Both the position numbers and the translations under genes were made by a program. Shown here one piece after another: positions 59,856-64,000 of a stretch of 64,000 bases of DNA. Under the pieces are notes generated by a model. It worked only from the letters and a program-made list of their open reading frames with translations. It did no database searches and was not told the origin of the DNA. The DNA is from Zhihengliuella flava (GTDB lineage: Bacteria > Actinomycetota > Actinomycetes > Actinomycetales > Micrococcaceae): contig NZ_JADOTZ010000001.1 of the NCBI RefSeq assembly GCF_015751895.1, positions 1,178,001 to 1,242,000 on the forward strand, in the 5' to 3' direction. Every line of letters starts with the position of its first letter. Positions within the stretch are counted from its first letter, which is position 1.

Positions 59856-61115
59856 TCAGGCCTCGCCCACGCCCGAGCCGTCCTCGCGATACTCGGCGAG
59901 CACGCGCTGGCCGATCTTGAACGCCACGTTGGCGGCCGGGACCGAGCAGTAGATCGCGGCCTGGAGGAAAATCTCCTTCAGCTGTTCCTCGGTCATGCCG
60001 TTGCGCAGGGCGGCGTGGACGTGCATTTCCAGCTCCTCCCAGTAGCTTCCGGCGATCATGGCTGTCAGCGTCACCGCGCTGCGCGTGACGCGGTCCAGCC
60101 CGCCGCGGGTCCAGATGGTGCCCCACGCGTAGCGGGTGATCATCTCCTGGAAATCCGCGGTGAACGGGTCGATGTTCGCATTCGCCCGGTCCACGTGCGC
60201 ATCGCCGAGAACCTGCCGGCGCACGCCCATCCCGGCGTCGTACGGGTCCCCCGGCAGGCGCGCCGATTCGGTGCTGGTTTCGGCGCTGACGGCACCGCTC
60301 AGGAAGAAGTCCGTGAGGAGCTCGGCGACGGCGGCGGGGTCCTCCACCGGCGCCAGATGCGCGGCGGAGGGCACGACGGCGGCGCGCCCGTTGGCCACGC
60401 CGCTCGCCAGGGTCTCGGCGTCGGCGGGCGGGCACACGGCGTCGTGCGCCCCGGCGATCGCCAGGACCGGCGCGGTGATGGACCCGAGCGAGCCGGTGAG
60501 GTCGTAGCCGGCGAGCGCGGCGCAGGCGTGCGCGTAGGCGTGGCGGTCGGCGTTCTGGAGCACGTGCAGCAGCGCGGTGCCGGCCTCCGGGTTCTGCTCG
60601 AGGAATCCGGGCACGAACCAGCGCTCGGCGGAGCCGGTGACCATGGTGGGCGTGCCGGCCGCCGCCACGAGCGCGGCCCGTTCCCGCCACGCCTCGGGCG
60701 TCCCGATCGTGGCGGCCGAGCAGATGATGGAGAGGGCGTCGAACGCGTCGGGGGCGTCGTGCCCCAGCTGCGCGCCCACCGCGCCGCCGATGGAAACGCC
60801 GGCGTAGAACAGCGGGGCCTCGCCGGCGGCGGGCACGCTCCCCTCGCCGCGCAGGCGGTCCACGAGCGCCAGCACGGCCACGGCGAGCTCTTCCATCGTG
60901 AAGTCGGCGGTGGACGGTTCCGCTCCGGCGTGCCCGGGCAAATCCCACCCGATCACGGTGAAGCGCTCCGCGAGCCGGACGGCGGTGGACTGCCACAGCG
61001 CGGCCACGCCGGTGCCCAGCGAGGGCCCCACGATGAGGGTCGGCTTTGGCGTCGCGCCGGCAGAGTCCGCGGTGGGCGCGGTGAGCAGGGTGGGGCGCAG
61101 GGCGAGGTCAATCAT
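59856..61115 (-). CDS. pcaL: Bifunctional 3-oxoadipate enol-lactonase / 4-carboxymuconolactone decarboxylase
   Basis: A 419-residue fusion (PcaDC, also called PcaL). Residues 1 to about 270 are an alpha/beta hydrolase with Ser in FYAGVSIGGAVGAQLG, Asp in AGAHDAVCPP and His in AAHLAPVED. Residues about 295-419 are a carboxymuconolactone decarboxylase (VLGDAHVDRANANIDPFT, YAWGTIWTRGGLD, MHVHAALRNGMTEEQLKE). It converts gamma-carboxymuconolactone to beta-ketoadipate in two steps. The fusion is common in actinobacteria. ATG 61115 overlaps pcaB by 8 bases. Confidence 0.94.
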   Translation of the reverse strand: MIDLALRPTLLTAPTADSAGATPKPTLIVGPSLGTGVAALWQSTAVRLAERFTVIGWDLPGHAGAEPSTADFTMEELAVAVLALVDRLRGEGSVPAAGEAPLFYAGVSIGGAVGAQLGHDAPDAFDALSIICSAATIGTPEAWRERAALVAAAGTPTMVTGSAERWFVPGFLEQNPEAGTALLHVLQNADRHAYAHACAALAGYDLTGSLGSITAPVLAIAGAHDAVCPPADAETLASGVANGRAAVVPSAAHLAPVEDPAAVAELLTDFFLSGAVSAETSTESARLPGDPYDAGMGVRRQVLGDAHVDRANANIDPFTADFQEMITRYAWGTIWTRGGLDRVTRSAVTLTAMIAGSYWEELEMHVHAALRNGMTEEQLKEIFLQAAIYCSVPAANVAFKIGQRVLAEYREDGSGVGEA

Positions 61116-62547
61116 GCAGGTTCAGCTTCCGGTAGGCGTCCAGGTGGGCGTCGATGAGGGAGTCGGCGGTGCCGAGGTAATCGGCCGGGTCCAGCAGGGC
61201 CTCGAGCTCCGCGTCGGTCACGGCCTCCCGCGGAACGGCCTCCCGCAGGAGCGCCCCGAGCGGTTGGCCGGTGGCCGCGGCCGTCTGGACCAGCTCGGTG
61301 ATGGCGGCCTTGCCGGTGACAGCCGCACGGTCGGCGTGGGTCAGGCGGGCGTGCGGAGCGAGCCGGGCCATGATCCGCTCGCTGACCACCAGCGCTCCGG
61401 AGAGCTCGAGGTTGGCGCGCATCCGCTCCGGGTGCACGCGCAGGCCGGCGGTGAGCTCGGCGAGCTGTTCGGCCGCCCCGCCGGCGGTGCGCAGCAGCGT
61501 GCGCAGCGCCGACCACTCGGCGTGCCAACCGCCGTCGGGCCGCTCGTCGTTGGCCGCCCCGACCGCGGTGTAGAGCTGGGCGAGGGACGACGGCGCCGCC
61601 AGCGCCGCCTGCTTGAGCGTCACCGCGAGGACGGGGTTCTGCTTTTGCGGCATGGCGGAGGAGCCGCCGCGCCCCGCGCCGGTCGGCTCGCCCAGCTCCC
61701 CCACCTCGGGGCGGGCGGCGAACAGGACATCGTTGGCGATTTTGCCCGCCGCGGCGGGCACGTCGGCCAGCGCGGCGCCGAGCCCGGTCACCGTCATCCG
61801 CTGGGTATGCCACGGCGCGCCCGGGTCCGCCAGCCCCAGCCGATGCGCCAGCGCGGACGTGAGCTCCGCCGTCGTGATCTGCGCCCGCTCGCGGTCCAGG
61901 TAGTCGGCGAGCGCGGCCTGCGTCCCGGCCGCACCGCCCCACTGCAGCGGCAGCGTCGCGACGGCGGCGCGCACCCGGTCGGCCGCCGTGGCGACGCCCG
62001 AGAGCCACCCGGCGGCGCGCAGGCCGAACGTGGTCGGCACCGCATGCTGGGTCAGCGACCGCGCCACGCACAGCGTGCCCCGGTGTTCCTCGGCCAGCCG
62101 GGCCAGCGCCGCGGAGGCGTCCGCCACCTGACCCACGAGTGCCCGGCCGGCGCGTTGGGCCACGAGCATCGCGGCCGTGTCCATGATGTCTTGGCTGGTG
62201 GCCCCACGGTGCACGACGGCGGCGGCGGCCTGCACTTGTTCCTCGTCAGCCCCCGCGGCCCGGGCGTGGTCCCGCGTCCGGGCGCGCAGGTCCCCGAGCA
62301 GCGGGATCAGCACGTTGGCCCCACCCCGGACGCGCTCAGCGAGGCAGACGAGGTCGTACTCCCCCACCGCGGCAGCCGCGGTCACGGCCTCCGCCGCACC
62401 CTCCGGGGCGAGGCCGGCGTCGGCGAGCGTGGCCACCCAGGCGGCCTCGACGTCGAGCAGTGCCTGCACGTACGCGGAATCCGTGGTGTGCGCCCAGGCG
62501 TCCCCGCCGGCGGCCACCGGATCGAGCAAGGAAAAATCAGCCAACAT
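61108..62547 (-). CDS. pcaB: 3-carboxy-cis,cis-muconate cycloisomerase
   Basis: A 479-residue member of the fumarase/aspartase superfamily. The signature GGSSAMPQKQNPVLAV contains the catalytic Ser. GATSQDIMDTAAMLVAQRAG is also typical of PcaB. ATG 62547 is preferred; a TTG three codons upstream is an alternative. It cyclises beta-carboxymuconate to gamma-carboxymuconolactone. It lies 18 bp after pcaG. Confidence 0.92.
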   Translation of the reverse strand: MLADFSLLDPVAAGGDAWAHTTDSAYVQALLDVEAAWVATLADAGLAPEGAAEAVTAAAAVGEYDLVCLAERVRGGANVLIPLLGDLRARTRDHARAAGADEEQVQAAAAVVHRGATSQDIMDTAAMLVAQRAGRALVGQVADASAALARLAEEHRGTLCVARSLTQHAVPTTFGLRAAGWLSGVATAADRVRAAVATLPLQWGGAAGTQAALADYLDRERAQITTAELTSALAHRLGLADPGAPWHTQRMTVTGLGAALADVPAAAGKIANDVLFAARPEVGELGEPTGAGRGGSSAMPQKQNPVLAVTLKQAALAAPSSLAQLYTAVGAANDERPDGGWHAEWSALRTLLRTAGGAAEQLAELTAGLRVHPERMRANLELSGALVVSERIMARLAPHARLTHADRAAVTGKAAITELVQTAAATGQPLGALLREAVPREAVTDAELEALLDPADYLGTADSLIDAHLDAYRKLNLHD

Positions 62548-62565
62548 GGGCTCCAACCTACGCGC

Positions 62566-63144
62566 TTAGGATTCGCGCGGGTAGGCCAGGAACACCGTCT
62601 CGCCCTCGCCCTGCAGCCGCACGTCGAAACGCAGCGCGCCGTCCGCCTCCCGCTCGGCGATGAGCGTGTCCCGGCGTTCGGCGTCGACCGCGTTCAGCAG
62701 CGGATCCGCGGCGAGCGCCTCGGTGTCCTCCGGCAGGTAGATCCGGGTGAAGAGGCGATTGGTCAGCCCGCGGGCGAAGAGGGTCAGGGCGATGAACGGC
62801 GCCTGCCCCTCTTCCGTGGGGCCGGGGTTCACGGTGGTGAACGTGAAGTGGCCGACGTTGTCGACGGCGGCGCGGCCGAACCCGGTGAAGGTGTAACCAT
62901 CCCGGCGCAGCGATCCGGTCTCCTGGGAGACGACGCCGTGTTCGTCCGGCTGCCAAATCTCCAGCAGGGCGTCCGGGATGGGGTTGCCGGCGCCGTCGGT
63001 CACGGTGCCGTGCAGGCGGATGGAGCGCGGGTGGCCGGGGGCCAGCAGCTCCGAATCCTTCTCATAGGGCAGCGCGTACCCGAAGAACGGGCCGACCGTC
63101 TGGCCGGGGGTCGGGACCAGCTTGAGGTCTGGGGCCTGAGCCAT
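62566..63144 (-). CDS. pcaG: Protocatechuate 3,4-dioxygenase alpha subunit
   Basis: A 192-residue intradiol dioxygenase subunit. LVPTPGQTVGPFFGYALPYE and PDALLEIWQPDEHG are typical of PcaG. The iron ligands are in the beta subunit; this subunit shapes the active site. ATG 63144 directly abuts the pcaH stop. Confidence 0.95.
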   Translation of the reverse strand: MAQAPDLKLVPTPGQTVGPFFGYALPYEKDSELLAPGHPRSIRLHGTVTDGAGNPIPDALLEIWQPDEHGVVSQETGSLRRDGYTFTGFGRAAVDNVGHFTFTTVNPGPTEEGQAPFIALTLFARGLTNRLFTRIYLPEDTEALAADPLLNAVDAERRDTLIAEREADGALRFDVRLQGEGETVFLAYPRES

Positions 63145-63957
63145 TTAGTGGTCCTCCTCGTCTGCGTGGGCATCGCCCAAATCCGATTCCATCCAGGTGC
63201 GGTTGCTGCCGGTCAGGACGATGTCCCAGTTGTAGCCGGTGGCCCACTCGTGGCTGGTGATCGAGTGATCGTAGGTGGCGACCAGGCGCTCGCGGGCCTT
63301 CGGGTCCACGATGGTCTGGTAGATCGGGTCCAGCGAGAACAGCGGGTCCCCGGGGAAGTACATCTGCGTGATCATGCGCTGGGTGAAATCGGTCCCGAAG
63401 AGGGAGAAGTGGATGTGCGCCGGGCGCCACGCGTTGTGGTGGTTCTTCCACGGGTAGGGGGCCGGCTTGATGGTGGTGAAGCTGTACTCGCCGTTGGGGC
63501 CGGTGATCGCGCGGCCGACGCCGGTGAAGTTCGGATCCAGCGGGGCCGGGTGCTGGTCCCGCTTGTGCATGTAGCGCCCGGCCGCGTTGGCCTGCCAGAG
63601 CTCAATGAGCTGCCCGCGGACGGGGCGGCCGTCGCCGTCGAGGACCCGCCCGGAGACGACGATCCGCTCACCGATGGGCTCGCCGTTGTGCTGGATGGTC
63701 AGGTCCGCCTCCAGCGGGTGCACGTCCCGCTCGCCGAACGCCGGCGCCCACAACTCGATGGTCTCCGGGTCCGCGAGCTGCAGGCTCTTGGTGGGGTGCC
63801 GCAGGAGGGAGGACCGGTACGGGGGAAAGTTCAGGCGCGGCTGCGTCTCCGTGGTGGATTGGGCGGCATAGTCCTCGCCGATCTGCTGAATCTCTCGGGA
63901 CAGCGTCTCTTGCGAGTCCATGGTCGCCGCCGGGTCAAGTGCGGGTTGCTGGCTCAT
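63145..63957 (-). CDS. pcaH: Protocatechuate 3,4-dioxygenase beta subunit
   Basis: A 270-residue intradiol dioxygenase. The ferric ligands expected (two Tyr, two His) fit GRYMHKRDQHPAPLDPNF, APYPWKNHHNAWRPAHIHFS: Tyr, Tyr, His and His. It cuts protocatechuate between the hydroxyls to beta-carboxymuconate. It leads the pcaHGB-pcaDC operon. Only 43 bp upstream are in the window and no regulator site is visible there. Confidence 0.95.
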   Translation of the reverse strand: MSQQPALDPAATMDSQETLSREIQQIGEDYAAQSTTETQPRLNFPPYRSSLLRHPTKSLQLADPETIELWAPAFGERDVHPLEADLTIQHNGEPIGERIVVSGRVLDGDGRPVRGQLIELWQANAAGRYMHKRDQHPAPLDPNFTGVGRAITGPNGEYSFTTIKPAPYPWKNHHNAWRPAHIHFSLFGTDFTQRMITQMYFPGDPLFSLDPIYQTIVDPKARERLVATYDHSITSHEWATGYNWDIVLTGSNRTWMESDLGDAHADEEDH

Positions 63958-64000
63958 GTGTGCTCCTCGGTGGACCGGCGGTGAGGGCCGGCGGCCTGTG

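Noticed and set aside
62548-62556. TTG start for pcaB three codons upstream
   Set aside because: TTG is the rarer start, and ATG 62547 begins at the family's usual MLADFSLLDP N-terminus; kept only as an alternative.
60898-63984. Open frame of 1,028 codons on the plus strand
   Set aside because: It is antisense to pcaDC, pcaB, pcaG and pcaH, all of which have clear family motifs; it shows none.
1-64000. CRISPR arrays, rRNA operons, tRNA genes, phage genes
   Set aside because: None were seen on reading through; no regular spaced repeats, no rRNA-like stretches and no integrase or capsid-type proteins.

Overview
The window is GC-rich, densely packed chromosomal DNA. Start codons are often GTG, neighbouring genes often overlap by 4 bases (ATGA or GTGA), and promoter -10 boxes look like TANNNT. 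Gene content points to a Gram-positive actinobacterium: a PcaDC fusion, an NnaR-type HemD/winged-helix protein, sugar ABC transporters with no ATPase gene nearby, and a Tex protein with a long Gly/Arg-rich tail. Micrococcaceae or a close relative is my best guess, from protein character only. No rRNA, tRNA, CRISPR array or transposase was seen.

Bases 1-27.4k form a plant-polysaccharide island. Its centre is a secreted protein of about 1,834 residues that joins a rhamnogalacturonan acetylesterase-like SGNH domain to a family-11 rhamnogalacturonan lyase, with malectin-like and fibronectin-III modules between. Around it lie three closely related sugar-binding lipoproteins, one permease pair, a LacI regulator, three Gfo/Idh/MocA oxidoreductases (one fused to a PmoA-like domain), two TIM-barrel isomerases, a DUF993 protein, a DUF2264 protein, a degenerate M24 protein, an SDR dehydrogenase, an enolase-superfamily enzyme and a glycerate kinase. 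Five copies of one operator (consensus near GGAATGCGCTTTCCAA) sit in front of five of these transcription units, so the set looks like one regulon. Two nearly identical 109-bp repeats with 17-bp inverted ends flank the lyase gene.

Bases 27.5k-34.6k hold ordinary genes: an amidohydrolase, an S4 RNA-binding protein, ferritin, a CPA2 antiporter, Tex and a small lipoprotein. Bases 34.7k-41.4k are a second carbohydrate cluster resembling inositol use (LacI regulator, hydroxypyruvate-isomerase-like protein, IolG-like dehydrogenase, sugar MFS porter, a further oxidoreductase and a TIM-barrel enzyme). Its two divergent promoters each carry a TGGAGCGCTCCA-type operator. A TetR/drug-efflux pair and a DUF1697 protein follow.

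Bases 44.3k-50.7k encode assimilatory nitrite reduction and siroheme supply: nnaR, SUMT and nirB on the minus strand; nirD and a CbiX-type chelatase divergently on the plus strand. Next come a cold-shock protein with a long leader and strong terminator, and an LLM flavin oxidoreductase. Bases 52.4k-64k carry the protocatechuate branch of the beta-ketoadipate pathway: pcaHGB-pcaDC in one operon and pcaFIJ plus an IclR regulator in another. Between the two lie a frameshifted gene, a GDPD phosphodiesterase, a second enol-lactonase-like hydrolase and a 3-hydroxyisobutyryl-CoA-hydrolase-like protein. The overall picture is a soil or plant-litter bacterium able to use both pectin side-structure and lignin-derived aromatics.
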